Assembly: GCF_022430545.2 (NCBI RefSeq)
Contig: NZ_CP092488.2
Location: 1,054,001 to 1,118,000 of the forward strand
Origin: Mycobacterium paraterrae
Lineage (GTDB): Bacteria; Actinomycetota; Actinomycetes; Mycobacteriales; Mycobacteriaceae
Reading direction: 5' to 3'
DNA: 64,000 nucleotides
Both the position numbers and the translations under genes were made by a program. The notes beneath the pieces are model-generated. The model did not search any database, was not told the DNA's origin, and was given only the letters and a program-made list of their open reading frames with translations. The first letter of the stretch is position 1, and each line of letters starts with the position of its first letter. Shown here one piece after another: positions 41,112 to 50,079 of this stretch.

Positions 41112-41840
41112 TCAGACGTGGACCGGTCGGCGGTCGATCGGTGCCACCGCGTCGATGACATCGATCACCGTCGATCGCGCGACAGCACGCGGATCCTGGA
41201 GCTCGTCGAGCAACGCCGAGACCACCGCGCCGTCGATCGTGCAGATCAGCGCGGACACTAGTTCCTGGCGCACCGACCGTCCGGAGCGTTCGATCACCTC
41301 GGCGACCGCGTCGACGCGCTGACGCATGGTGCGGCGTTGGATCTCCCGCAGTCCGGGTAGGCGAGCGCAGGCGATGTGTCGCTCGTAGCGCGAGATCAGC
41401 TGCTCGGTCAGGCGCGGCTCGGATTCTTGACCGACGAGCAGATCGACCAGCAGGTCGGCCGTCTTGTCGGCGCTGCGACGGCGACGGGTCAGGGCCGCCA
41501 CCCGGGCCCGCAACTGCGCTACCTCCAGCATCCCGATGTGGGCCACCGCGCTGGCGATCAGATCGTCGAGGCTGGAGAAGTAGTAGGTGGTCGACGCGAG
41601 CGGCAGGCCGGCGCGCCGGGCGACAGCGCGGTGGCGCACCGCTTCGAAACCGCCTTCGCACAACAGTTCGGCAGCGGCGTTGACAAGCGCATAGCGCCGA
41701 CGCTCGCCCTTGGGGGTGACGGCGCCCTTCGGAACCACGACAGCCTTCGGCGCGACCGGGACGGGCGCCGGAACGACCTGATTGGCGGCGACAGCTACCC
41801 CGGGAGCGACTGCTCCCCCGGAAGCCACTGCTGCTGTCAC
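41112..41840 (-). CDS. TetR-family regulator (Rv0775-like)
   Basis: This 242-residue repressor has an HTH at about residues 47-95 (RRRYALVNAAAELLCEG, then LASTTYYFSSLDDL). The first 40 residues are a low-complexity Val/Ala/Pro/Lys leader, so the true start may be the in-frame GTG a few codons before VPKGAVTPKGERRR. The ligand domain contains RLTEQLISRYERHIACARLPG. It is divergent from the Tat esterase gene, which is the likeliest target. No clear operator is seen between them. Confidence 0.8.
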   Translation of the reverse strand: MTAAVASGGAVAPGVAVAANQVVPAPVPVAPKAVVVPKGAVTPKGERRRYALVNAAAELLCEGGFEAVRHRAVARRAGLPLASTTYYFSSLDDLIASAVAHIGMLEVAQLRARVAALTRRRRSADKTADLLVDLLVGQESEPRLTEQLISRYERHIACARLPGLREIQRRTMRQRVDAVAEVIERSGRSVRQELVSALICTIDGAVVSALLDELQDPRAVARSTVIDVIDAVAPIDRRPVHV

Positions 41841-41934
41841 CTAGGACATGGTGCCAGCCAAAATGATGCCGCATCGGGCTTTCGGCCAAACCATCCTCGC
41901 TGCATCGGCGGGCTGGGACCGCCAACCGGCGCTT

Positions 41935-41940
41935 TATGAT
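41935..41940 (+). promoter_or_regulatory. -10 box (TATGAT) of the esterase gene
   Basis: It lies 7 nt before ATG 41948 and is one of the best -10 matches in the window. It indicates a leaderless transcript. Confidence 0.55.
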
Positions 41941-41947
41941 GACGCGC

Positions 41948-42844
41948 ATGCCGGAGATGAGTCGTCGCGCTGTGCTGCGCCTGGGGACCGGCGCAGCTGC
42001 CGGAGCGCTCGGGGCCTTCGCGGTCGACCGGCTGCTTCCGGGTCGGCGCCCGGCCGCCACCCCGGTAACCATGACCGGTACCGGGATGGCGTTGGCTCCG
42101 CCGCCGGCGCCCCGCCCGGTCGACACGCCGCCCGCGCCGACCATGGTGACGGGCTCGTTCGTGTCCGCAGCGCGCGGCGGCGTCGCCACCAACTGGGCGA
42201 TCGCGCGCCCGCCGGGTCAGACCAAGCCGCTTCGCGCAGTGATCGCACTGCACGGCAAAGGCAGCAGCGCCGCCACCGTGATGGAAGGCGGCGTCGAGCA
42301 AGGGCTGGCGCAGGCCGTGGCCGCCGGCCTACCGCCGTTTGCCGTGGTCGCCGTCGATGGCGGCGGAAGTTATTGGCACAAAAGGGATTCCGGTGAAGAT
42401 TCCGGCGCAATGGTGCTGAACGAGCTCATCCCGATGCTGGGCGGTCAGGGATTGGACACCGCTCGGGTCGGCTTTCTGGGCTGGTCGATGGGCGGCTACG
42501 GCGCGCTGTTGCTCGGCGGCCGGCTCGGGCCGGGCCGGACCGCGGCAATCTGCGCGGTGAGCCCGGCCCTGTGGACGTCGTCGGGAGCCGCCGCTCCTGG
42601 CGCCTTCGACGGACCCGGCGACTTCGCCGCCAACTCGGTGTTCGGGATGCCTGCGCTGGCGTCGATCCCGATCCGGGTGGACTGCGGTAACAGCGACCCG
42701 TTCTACAGCGCTACGAAACAGTTCGTCGCGCAGCTGCCTAATCCGCCGGCCGGTGGATTCTCGCCGGGCGGCCACGACGGGTCATTCTGGAGCTCGCAAT
42801 TGCCGGCCGAGCTGACCTGGATGGCGCCGCTGCTGACGGCATAG
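41948..42844 (+). CDS. Tat-exported alpha/beta-hydrolase esterase (Rv0774c-like)
   Basis: This 298-residue exported esterase is related to antigen-85 and S-formylglutathione-hydrolase-type enzymes. The N-terminus carries the Tat signal SRRAVLRLGTGAAAGALG, and a Pro-rich stretch follows. The nucleophile elbow is VGFLGWSMGGYGALLLG, the acid probably the Asp of CGNSDPFYSA, and the His in SPGGHDGSFW. ATG 41948 is chosen because the TATGAT box ends 7 nt upstream; three other Met codons lie nearby. Rv0774c has been described as a stress-linked esterase. Confidence 0.85.
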   Translation: MPEMSRRAVLRLGTGAAAGALGAFAVDRLLPGRRPAATPVTMTGTGMALAPPPAPRPVDTPPAPTMVTGSFVSAARGGVATNWAIARPPGQTKPLRAVIALHGKGSSAATVMEGGVEQGLAQAVAAGLPPFAVVAVDGGGSYWHKRDSGEDSGAMVLNELIPMLGGQGLDTARVGFLGWSMGGYGALLLGGRLGPGRTAAICAVSPALWTSSGAAAPGAFDGPGDFAANSVFGMPALASIPIRVDCGNSDPFYSATKQFVAQLPNPPAGGFSPGGHDGSFWSSQLPAELTWMAPLLTA

Positions 42845-42872
42845 CGACGTCTCGGCAGCGCTACCAAAAGCC

Positions 42873-42893
42873 TTACGATATTTGTTACGATAT
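42873..42893. promoter_or_regulatory. Direct repeat TTACGATAT upstream of a TetR gene
   Basis: TTACGATAT occurs at 42873-42881 and 42885-42893, a 12-bp period. The spacing places both on about the same DNA face. TACGAT inside each copy could also act as a -10 box. It is a probable operator of the following TetR gene. Confidence 0.5.
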
Positions 42894-42931
42894 CGCGTCA
42901 GATCACGCGACCGTGCAGGAGGTGACCCGGA

Positions 42932-43639
42932 TTGGCCAGGCAGGCCGTCGCGGAAAAGCGGCAACGGCGGGAACGCGGATCGATCAGCGTCGACGAGATC
43001 ATCAACGGCGCGTTCGAGGTTGCCGGCGAGGTGTCGGTCGATGGCCTGAGCATGCCACTGCTGGCCAAGCACCTCGACGTCGGCGTGACGAGCATTTACT
43101 GGTACTTCCGCAAGAAGGACGACCTGCTCAACGCGATGACCGACCGCGCACTCGGCCAGTACGACTTCGCGACACCGTTCGTCGAGGGTCAGGACTGGCG
43201 GACGTCGCTGCACGATCACGCGCACAAAATGCGCCAGACCTTTCGCGACAACCCGATCCTGTGCGATCTCATCCTTATCCGGGGCACCTTCGGGCGCGAG
43301 GCGACGCTGGCAGCTTTCGAAAAGCTCGAGAAGGCCATCGCAACGTTGGTGGAGGCGGGACTGTCACCGCAGGATGCCTTCGACACCTACGCCAGCATCT
43401 CGGTCCACACCCAAGGAGCGGCGGTGCTGGAGCGGCTACAGGACAAGTCGGACGGCGCCGACACCGATCGGCGCAACGACCTTTCAGTCATCGATCCCGA
43501 CACCATGCCGCTGATCGCCCAGTTGACGCGGCAGGGCCACCGCATCGGAGTGGCCGACGACATCAACTTCGAGTACGGCCTCACCTGCATCCTCGACCAC
43601 GCCAGTCGGCTGATCGAGCAGTCATCGGGTAGTCAATGA
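42932..43639 (+). CDS. TetR-family regulator with TTG start
   Basis: This 235-residue repressor has an HTH at about residues 19-68 (ISVDEIINGAFEVAGEVSVD, then VTSIYWYFRKKDDLLNAM). The ligand domain includes FRDNPILCDLILIRGTFGRE. TTG 42932 is the start: AGGAGGTGA, a near-perfect anti-16S match, lies six bases upstream and no ATG or GTG is suitably placed. It overlaps the 3' end of the convergent FAD oxidoreductase gene by 18 nt, and may control that gene pair or the nearby thiolase. Confidence 0.83.
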   Translation: MARQAVAEKRQRRERGSISVDEIINGAFEVAGEVSVDGLSMPLLAKHLDVGVTSIYWYFRKKDDLLNAMTDRALGQYDFATPFVEGQDWRTSLHDHAHKMRQTFRDNPILCDLILIRGTFGREATLAAFEKLEKAIATLVEAGLSPQDAFDTYASISVHTQGAAVLERLQDKSDGADTDRRNDLSVIDPDTMPLIAQLTRQGHRIGVADDINFEYGLTCILDHASRLIEQSSGSQ

Positions 43640-45220
43640 CAGCAGCGCGCGGTTGAGTTTCCGTCGCGGCCAGCCCTTCCATCCGGCGGCGGCTAGAGCC
43701 GCATTGGCGGCGTTGCGGCCGCACACACCGTGCACGCCCCCGCCAGGGGATGCGCCGGCGCTGCCGAGGTAGACGTTCTCCACCGGCGTTTCGGCGCGAC
43801 CCAGCCCCGGCACGGGCCGGAAAATCAACTGCTGGAAAAGCTGCGACGTGCCGCCGTTGACCGCGCCCGTGTGCAGATTGGCGTCGCTGGCCTGCAAGTC
43901 GGACGGGCGTTGGATGGTCTTGCCGACAATCTGATCGTGGAAACCGGGCGCGTAGGCTTCCAGCACACTGTCGACGCGCCCCGCCAGCACGTCAGCCGCT
44001 TCGTCGTCCGCCACTCCTCGGGGCAAATGTGTGTAGGCCCAAGCACTTTCGGTGCCGGCCGGTGAACGCGTGGGGTCCGCTGTCGTCATCTGACCGAATA
44101 GCATGAACGGGTTCGTCGGGATGGTTGCCGTGTTCAGGTCGGCCATCCACCGGATCAGGCCGTCATGGTCGGCGCCCAGGTGAACGGTGCCCGCCTTGTT
44201 GAGGTTTTTCGCCCGCCACGGGATCGGCGCCTTCAACGCATAGTCGATCTTGAGCACCGGGGTGTCCCATACGAAGCGCTCGAAACTGCGCAACAACGCG
44301 CTCGGCACGGCGTCGGCCGGCAACAGCCGCAGATATAGGTGCGGTGCTGACGTGTCGGCGATCACCGCCCGCCGCACGCGAATGCAGTCGCCATCGGCGG
44401 TCCGGAGCGCGACGGCGCGTCCGTCGCGGACTTCGACGCTGTCGACCGGTCGTGAGCACTCGACGTGTGCGCCGGCGGCGGTGGCGCGAGCCACCAGCGC
44501 CGCGGTCAACTGACCCGCACCGCCGACCGGTACCGGAAAACCACCGTCCTGGGCCATCATGATCAGCAGGTATCCCATGACGCCGCTTCCAGGCGCGTCG
44601 ATCGGCACGTCGGCATGCATTGCGTTGCCTAGCAACAACAGTCGTGCCGCGTCACCTTGGAACATTTCCTGGGCCATCAGTCCCGCTGGAAGCATGAGTT
44701 GATGGACTAGCCGAATCGAACCCGCCGTACCCAGTCGGCGCAAGAACTGCAGCGCTCCGCGCACGGGCGGAAACGGCGCGAAGAGGCTTGTCAGCAAAGG
44801 GTCCTTGATGTCCTGCCACTGTTCGAAGGTCTGCCGCCAGCGTGCACCGTCACCGGGCTGCTGCTCGTCGAGCGCCGCCGCGGTCTCGTCCAGGTCGCGA
44901 TAGATGATCGCCGCGTTCTCGTCGTCCGCGGAGCGAGGATGGCCCACGACCGCCGGCGCGTGACTCCAACGCAGGCCGTGATCCTCCAGATTGAGCGCCC
45001 GTAACGCGGGCGACGCGACCGACAATGGATAGAAGGCGCTGTAGAGGTCGGTGGTAAAACCCGGTGTCAGCTCGGCACTTTTGACGGCTCCGCCCGGCTC
45101 GTCCTGCGCCTCCAGCACCAGCACATCCCAGCCGGCGTCGGCGAGCATCGCGGCCGCAACCAGTCCGTTGTGCCCGGCGCCGATGACCACCGCATCGGCA
45201 CTCGATGCCGCCCTAGTCAT
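43622..45220 (-). CDS. Phytoene-desaturase-like FAD oxidoreductase
   Basis: This 532-residue flavoprotein is of the carotenoid desaturase/retinol saturase-like group. The N-terminal FAD motif is AVVIGAGHNGLVAAAMLADAG with LEAQDEPGGAVKS. The substrate-domain segments include GGFPVPVGGAGQLTAALV, and the C-terminal FAD loop is VYLGSAGASPGGGVHGVCGRNAA. No other carotenoid genes are nearby, so the substrate is uncertain. ATG 45220 overlaps the stop of the upstream SRPBCC gene by eight bases, which ties the two together. Confidence 0.82.
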   Translation of the reverse strand: MTRAASSADAVVIGAGHNGLVAAAMLADAGWDVLVLEAQDEPGGAVKSAELTPGFTTDLYSAFYPLSVASPALRALNLEDHGLRWSHAPAVVGHPRSADDENAAIIYRDLDETAAALDEQQPGDGARWRQTFEQWQDIKDPLLTSLFAPFPPVRGALQFLRRLGTAGSIRLVHQLMLPAGLMAQEMFQGDAARLLLLGNAMHADVPIDAPGSGVMGYLLIMMAQDGGFPVPVGGAGQLTAALVARATAAGAHVECSRPVDSVEVRDGRAVALRTADGDCIRVRRAVIADTSAPHLYLRLLPADAVPSALLRSFERFVWDTPVLKIDYALKAPIPWRAKNLNKAGTVHLGADHDGLIRWMADLNTATIPTNPFMLFGQMTTADPTRSPAGTESAWAYTHLPRGVADDEAADVLAGRVDSVLEAYAPGFHDQIVGKTIQRPSDLQASDANLHTGAVNGGTSQLFQQLIFRPVPGLGRAETPVENVYLGSAGASPGGGVHGVCGRNAANAALAAAGWKGWPRRKLNRALLSLTTR

Positions 45221-45692
45221 CGTCAGGAGATTCCCGCCGTTCGGCCAGCGCCGCCAGCCGCCAGGTGCACTCCCGGTTGCGCGGCCACGCCGCGGCAAGC
45301 GCGAGACGCTTCGGCACGAAGCTCATCGGACCATGCACGGGTACCTCAGACATCTCGATGCAGCAGCCACCCTGAGCAGTATCGAAGAGACGCAAGGTGA
45401 TCCGCGCCGTGCCGAACGGGCGTCCCTTGGCCAGCAGCACCAGACGTTCGCCGGGCACACATTCCTCACTGATCGTTTCGTCGTTGAGGACCAGCGGCCA
45501 GATGCCGACGGAATGTGAGATGGTGCTGCCGGGTTCGGGCCACGACGGGTCGACGGCACGCATCCGACTATTGCCCACCACCCACTGCGAATAGGTCCAG
45601 CCGTCGGCCATCACGTCCCACACTCGTTGGCGACTCGCCGGGGTTTCCCGGCGTACGGTCAACGAACTAAGCACTTCTTCTGGACTGCCCAT
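45213..45692 (-). CDS. SRPBCC/START-like protein
   Basis: This 159-residue protein has the helix-grip fold of the polyketide cyclase/SRPBCC superfamily: RVWDVMADGWTYSQWVVGNS at the start, then GSTISHSVGIWPLVLNDETI and a long C-terminal helix region. Such proteins bind hydrophobic ligands or act as cyclases or aromatases. It is translationally coupled to the FAD oxidoreductase, so it may present or receive that enzyme's lipid substrate. ATG 45692 has AGGTG upstream. Confidence 0.78.
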   Translation of the reverse strand: MGSPEEVLSSLTVRRETPASRQRVWDVMADGWTYSQWVVGNSRMRAVDPSWPEPGSTISHSVGIWPLVLNDETISEECVPGERLVLLAKGRPFGTARITLRLFDTAQGGCCIEMSEVPVHGPMSFVPKRLALAAAWPRNRECTWRLAALAERRESPDDD

Positions 45693-45702
45693 GGTCTACA
45701 CC

Positions 45703-45715
45703 TGTCCGTACGACA
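45703..45715. promoter_or_regulatory. Small palindrome upstream of the SRPBCC gene
   Basis: TGTC-CGTAC-GACA lies about 11 bp upstream of ATG 45692. It is short, so only a candidate operator. The remainder of 45693-45911 shows no supported gene. Confidence 0.3.
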
Positions 45716-45911
45716 TCGAAATCGTCTGACCGGTAGTGACTTTCACCAGACAGGCAGCACTCTTCGCACTGCCCACGTTCAATGCCCGAGGCCCCCACCG
45801 GCGCCATAGCATGTTGCTGCGCCATCAGTCCGAGCTACCCGGCTGCACCGGATGCGAAACCCGGCGCAGGTCAAGGGTCGATTGTTTCGGCCCTCACAGT
45901 TTTGAGGTCTG

Positions 45912-47087
45912 CTAGACCTCGATGACGACGGCGCCACCCTGTCCACCGCCGGCGCACATTGCGGCCACCCCGATGCCGCCGCCGCGGCGCCCCAGCTCAT
46001 GGACCAGCGTGGTCAGCATCCGGGCGCCGCTGGCGGCGATCGGGTGACCCAGGCTGCAACCGCTGCCGTAGAAGTTGACCAACTCCTCGTCCAGCCCGTA
46101 CTCGCGGCAGGCCGCGATCGGCACCGATGCGAACGCCTCGTTGATCTCCCACAGCGTGACGTCGCCTGGCGACAATCCGGCCCGGTCGAGCACCTTGCCG
46201 ATCACCTTGACCGCACCCAGACCGGTGTCCTTCGGGTCGACAGCGGCCGAGGCCCAGGCCTTGACCGAGCCCAGCGCCTTCAGCCCGTGAGCGGAGGCAT
46301 AAGCCTCGTCGGCCAAGGTCAACGCTGCGGCCGCGTCGTTGGTGCCGCTGCTGTTGCCCGCAGTGATCGAGAATCCCTCGATCTCCGGATGCAGCACTTT
46401 CAGCGACGCGAGCTTCTCCAGACTGGTCTCACGACGCGGATGCTCGTCGACGCTGAACTCGATCAGCGCGTCGTCGAGACCCTTGATCTTCAGCGGGACG
46501 ATCTCGTCACCGAATGCGCCGCTGTCGATCGCGCCGATCGCACGCTGGTGCGACCGGAATGCCCAGGCATCCATCTCCTCGCGCGTGATTCCGGCCGCCT
46601 GTGCGGTGTTCCAGCCGACCGTGATCGACATGTCGCGGCCCGGCGACTCGGGTGTCTCGACGTGCGTAGGCGGGATCCATCGCTCCTCGAACTCCAAGGT
46701 CGGGCCGGGAATGCGCCAGTTCATCACTGGGGTCATTGACAACGACTGCACACCGCCCCCGACGACGACCTTCTCAGCGCCGGACCCAATCTGCGCGGCC
46801 GCGTTGGCGACCGCGGTCAGGCTGCCCGCACAATGCCGGTTGACCGCTTGCCCGGGAACCGATGTCATGCCCGACGCCGAGGCGGCGTAGCGCGCCATAT
46901 CGCCTCCGCCGTAGTGCGACTCGGCGAAGATCACGTCGTCGACGTCCGACACCTCGACACCGGACCGGCGGACCGCCTCCTGCAGGATCGTGGTCGCAAG
47001 GAATTCGGGCGTCGTGTTGACCAAAGAGCCCTTGAACGACGTCCCAATGGCGGTTCGGACTGCGCTGACGATGACGGGCTTGGGCAT
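45912..47087 (-). CDS. Acetyl-CoA acyltransferase (thiolase)
   Basis: This 391-residue thiolase has the acyl-enzyme Cys in VNRHCAGSLTAVA, the second active-site region WEINEAFASVPIAAC, GCSLGHPIAASGARM with the base His, and the C-terminal MCAGGGQGGAVVIEV with the deprotonating Cys. It probably cleaves or forms 3-ketoacyl-CoA; position alone does not give chain length. GAAGG lies upstream of ATG 47087. It is divergent from ggtA. The intergenic region includes GTTACAAAT and GTAAATCGTATC stretches that loosely recall the TTACGATAT repeat at 42873. Confidence 0.92.
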   Translation of the reverse strand: MPKPVIVSAVRTAIGTSFKGSLVNTTPEFLATTILQEAVRRSGVEVSDVDDVIFAESHYGGGDMARYAASASGMTSVPGQAVNRHCAGSLTAVANAAAQIGSGAEKVVVGGGVQSLSMTPVMNWRIPGPTLEFEERWIPPTHVETPESPGRDMSITVGWNTAQAAGITREEMDAWAFRSHQRAIGAIDSGAFGDEIVPLKIKGLDDALIEFSVDEHPRRETSLEKLASLKVLHPEIEGFSITAGNSSGTNDAAAALTLADEAYASAHGLKALGSVKAWASAAVDPKDTGLGAVKVIGKVLDRAGLSPGDVTLWEINEAFASVPIAACREYGLDEELVNFYGSGCSLGHPIAASGARMLTTLVHELGRRGGGIGVAAMCAGGGQGGAVVIEV

Positions 47088-47197
47088 GGGATCAACCTTC
47101 GTTTCGGCCGCGTGCGGAGTTACAAATCTGCGTCAAAGCGTAAATCGTATCAGCTACCGTTGCGCCGACGATATCGGCCGCCAAGCTACACAATCCG

Positions 47198-47203
47198 TAG
47201 GCT
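47198..47203 (+). promoter_or_regulatory. -10 box (TAGGCT) of ggtA
   Basis: It lies 6 nt before GTG 47210, indicating a leaderless transcript. A GCCGA/TCGGC inverted repeat (47164-47178) lies in the -35 area. Confidence 0.5.
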
Positions 47204-47209
47204 GGCACC

Positions 47210-48790
47210 GTGCACCCGTTCGGCTGGGAACTCCCGTACGCCTGGCCCCGGAAGCCGGTGCTGGCGGGCAACGTGGTCTGCACCTCCCAACCTCTCGCGG
47301 CGCAGGCGGGCTTGCGGATGCTTGCCGACGGCGGCAGCGCGATCGATGCCGCGGTCGCCACCGCTATCGCGCTGACCGTGGTGGAGCCGGTGTCCAACGG
47401 GATAGGTTCCGACGCCTTCGCCATCGTGTGGGACGGCCGCGAACTGCACGGATTGAATGCCTCGGGCCGGTCCCCCGCCGCGTGGACACCGGACTACTTC
47501 GGGGACACCGGGGTTCCGCTATTGGGCTGGAACTCGGTCACTGTTCCCGGCGCCGTGTCGGCATGGGTCGAGCTGCACGCGAAGTTCGGCAAGTTGCCGT
47601 TTGAACGGCTCTTCGAGCCGGCGGTCTCGTACGCCCGCAATGGTTTTTTGCTCTCGCCGACGATCGCCGAGCAATGGGCGGCTCAGGTACCGCTGTTCGA
47701 GTCTCAGCCGGGTTTCGCCGAGACGTTCATGCCTGACGGCCGAGCGCCACGAGCCGGTGAATTGGTCCTGCTGTCCGATCACGGCGCCACCCTCGAGTCG
47801 ATCGCTGCGACCCGCGGCGCGACGTTCTACCGGGGAGATATCGCGGCCAAGCTCGAAGCCCATTCGACCGCCCACGGCGGGGCGATGCGGGCATCCGATC
47901 TGGCCTCGCATCGCGCCGACTGGGTGGGCACCGTTGCGGGTGATTACCGCGGATACACCGTGCACGAGATACCTCCCAACGGACAGGGCATCGTCGCGTT
48001 GATCGCACTCGGCATCCTCGAACAGTTCGACATGGCCTCGCTGCCAATCGATTCCGCGGACAGCGTGCATTTGCAGATCGAGGCGGTGAAGCTTGCGTTT
48101 GCCGACGCACAGGCTTACGTCGCCGACATCGACCACATGCCGGTGCGGCCTGACCAGCTGCTCGACAAGGAGTATTTGCGTCAACGCGCGGCGTTGATCG
48201 ACCCGGTCCGTGCCAGACCGGCGTCGGCCGGGACGCCGCGGGGCGGCACCGTGTACCTCACAGCCGCCGACGCCTCGGGTGTCATGGTGTCGATGATCCA
48301 GTCGAACTACCTGGGTTTCGGCTCAGGTGTCGTTGTGCCCGGCACCGGTATCGCACTGCAGAATCGCGGCGCGGATTTCGTTGTGCAGCAGGGGCATCCG
48401 AACCAGGTTGGTCCCGGCAAGCGGCCCTACCACACCATCATCCCGGGGTTCTTGACCAAGGACGGCGCTCCGGTGATGGGCTTCGGCGTAATGGGCGGAC
48501 CTATGCAACCGCAGGGCCACGTTCAGGTGGTGGCGCGCATCGTCGATCACGGCCAGAATCCGCAGGCGGCATGTGACGGCCCGCGTTTCCGCTGGGCGCA
48601 GGGGCTGCAGGTCTACTGCGAAGGAGGCTTTCCCGCTGCCACGCTGAACGAACTGGCGCACCGCGGGCACGAGTTGGCCAGCACCGACGACTACAACCAG
48701 TTCGGGAGCTGCCAGGCGATATGGCGGCTCGACGGCGGCTACCTGGCGGTCAGCGATCCGCGGCGCGACGGCCAGGCCGCCGGGTTCTAG
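47210..48790 (+). CDS. ggtA: Gamma-glutamyltranspeptidase-family Ntn hydrolase (GgtA)
   Basis: This 526-residue protein is orthologous to Rv0773c. The family is made as a precursor that cleaves itself before a Thr, which then serves as nucleophile; here the Thr is in GTPRGGTVYLTAADASG (about residue 345). Other blocks are GGSAIDAAVATAIALTVVEP and PNGQGIVALIALGILEQ. No signal peptide is visible, so it may act in the cytosol or on gamma-glutamyl or cephalosporin-like amides. GTG 47210 is probably leaderless. Its stop is the TAG of a CTAG shared with purD. Confidence 0.9.
   Translation: MHPFGWELPYAWPRKPVLAGNVVCTSQPLAAQAGLRMLADGGSAIDAAVATAIALTVVEPVSNGIGSDAFAIVWDGRELHGLNASGRSPAAWTPDYFGDTGVPLLGWNSVTVPGAVSAWVELHAKFGKLPFERLFEPAVSYARNGFLLSPTIAEQWAAQVPLFESQPGFAETFMPDGRAPRAGELVLLSDHGATLESIAATRGATFYRGDIAAKLEAHSTAHGGAMRASDLASHRADWVGTVAGDYRGYTVHEIPPNGQGIVALIALGILEQFDMASLPIDSADSVHLQIEAVKLAFADAQAYVADIDHMPVRPDQLLDKEYLRQRAALIDPVRARPASAGTPRGGTVYLTAADASGVMVSMIQSNYLGFGSGVVVPGTGIALQNRGADFVVQQGHPNQVGPGKRPYHTIIPGFLTKDGAPVMGFGVMGGPMQPQGHVQVVARIVDHGQNPQAACDGPRFRWAQGLQVYCEGGFPAATLNELAHRGHELASTDDYNQFGSCQAIWRLDGGYLAVSDPRRDGQAAGF
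48787..48790. other. CTAG serving as stop codon on both strands
   Basis: TAG 48788-48790 ends ggtA (+); the reverse complement of 48787-48789 ends purD (-). Confidence 0.9.
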
Positions 48791-50055
48791 ACGTGGATGG
48801 CGCCCTCGGCAGCGGCCAGTCCGATATCGGTCCGAAAGTGGCTTCCCGGCAACCGAATTGAATCGATGATCGCGTAGGCCTGCGAGCGTGCCGCGGCGAG
48901 GTCGGGACCCGTGCCCACCACCGACAAGACGCGGCCACCTGACGAGACGATCGCTCCGTCTTCGTTTCGCGTGGTGCCGGCGTGCAGAACCCCGGCGCCC
49001 TCCGAGCCGACGATCGTGTCCCCCGTCCGCGGCGGGCCCGGGTAGTTCTCGGCCGCGAGCACGACGGTCACTGCCGCGCCGTCGCGCCAGCGCAGCTCAC
49101 CGAATTCGCTCAGCGTGCCGGTGGCGGCCGCGTTGAGCAGTTGCCCGAGTGGCGATTCGAGGAGGGCGAGTACCGCCTGCGTCTCCGGATCGCCGAAGCG
49201 GCAGTTGAATTCGATGACGGCGGGTCCGGTCGAGGTGATCGCCAAACCGGCGTACAGCAAGCCGGAGAACGGGCTTCCGCGTCGAACCAGTTCGGCGGCA
49301 ACGGGTTCGACGATGTCGCTGACGATCGACTGGTAGACCTCGGGCGGCAGCCACGGCAGCGGGGCGTAGGCGCCCATGCCTCCGGTGTTGGGTCCGGCGT
49401 CGCCGTCGCCTACCCGCTTGAAGTCTTGTGCCGCAAGCAGTGGCACCACCGTCTCGCCGTCGACGACGCAGAACAGGGACACCTCGGGCCCGTCGAGAAA
49501 CGACTCCAACAGCACCGGGTGCCCGGACTCGAGCAGGCTCGCGGCGTGCGCGCGTGCGACGTCGCGGTCCGGGGTGACCACCACACCCTTGCCCGCGGCC
49601 AGTCGGTCGTCCTTGACCACCCAGGCGGGTTCACCGGCCCCGGGCCCGAACCGTTCCAGAGCAGCGTCCAAATTCGCTGGGCTGTCGACGATCTCACTGG
49701 AGGCAGTGCGCACGCCGGCGGCCGCCATCACATCCTTGGCGAAGGCCTTGGAGCCTTCGATCTGCGCCGCGTCGCGGCTGGGCCCGAAGCAGGCTATTCC
49801 GGCGGCGCGCAGCGCATCGGCGACACCGAGCACCAGCGGTACCTCCGGGCCGATCACCACCAGGTCGGAGTCGAGCTGACGAGCCAAGGCGACTACGTCC
49901 TCGGCGGAGGAGGCATCGACATCGTGCTGGTCAGCTATCGCCGCAGTGCCGGCATTGCCGGGCGCGACGGCCAGCGCCTGGACCTCAGGGTCGGCGCGAA
50001 GGGCCAGCAGCAGAGCATGTTCGCGGGCACCGGAGCCGATCACCAGAACGCGCAC
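48787..50055 (-). CDS. purD: Phosphoribosylamine-glycine ligase
   Basis: PurD makes glycinamide ribotide, purine step 2. This 422-residue ATP-grasp enzyme has VLVIGSGAREHALLLAL at the N-terminus, WVVKDDRLAAGKGVVV in the ATP-grasp domain, the signature RFGDPETQAVL, and a C-terminal GDTIVGSEGAGVLHAGT. GTG 50055 lies 8 nt after TAGAGT, indicating a leaderless mRNA, even though a MarR gene ends only 24 nt upstream. Confidence 0.96.
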   Translation of the reverse strand: MRVLVIGSGAREHALLLALRADPEVQALAVAPGNAGTAAIADQHDVDASSAEDVVALARQLDSDLVVIGPEVPLVLGVADALRAAGIACFGPSRDAAQIEGSKAFAKDVMAAAGVRTASSEIVDSPANLDAALERFGPGAGEPAWVVKDDRLAAGKGVVVTPDRDVARAHAASLLESGHPVLLESFLDGPEVSLFCVVDGETVVPLLAAQDFKRVGDGDAGPNTGGMGAYAPLPWLPPEVYQSIVSDIVEPVAAELVRRGSPFSGLLYAGLAITSTGPAVIEFNCRFGDPETQAVLALLESPLGQLLNAAATGTLSEFGELRWRDGAAVTVVLAAENYPGPPRTGDTIVGSEGAGVLHAGTTRNEDGAIVSSGGRVLSVVGTGPDLAAARSQAYAIIDSIRLPGSHFRTDIGLAAAEGAIHV

Positions 50056-50063
50056 GAGAAGTC

Positions 50064-50069
50064 ACTCTA
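50064..50069 (-). promoter_or_regulatory. -10 box (TAGAGT) of purD
   Basis: It lies 8 nt before GTG 50055, between the MarR stop and purD. Confidence 0.5.
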
Positions 50070-50079
50070 GTAGAGCCGG

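Noticed and set aside
45790..45910. Small RNA or tRNA in the gap between the SRPBCC and thiolase genes
   Set aside because: I found no cloverleaf, no strong stem and no promoter-terminator pair.
45811..45915. 34-codon plus-strand ORF with a CTGC motif near the thiolase stop
   Set aside because: It has no RBS and no -10 at leaderless spacing, and it overlaps the thiolase 3' end. Nothing supports translation.
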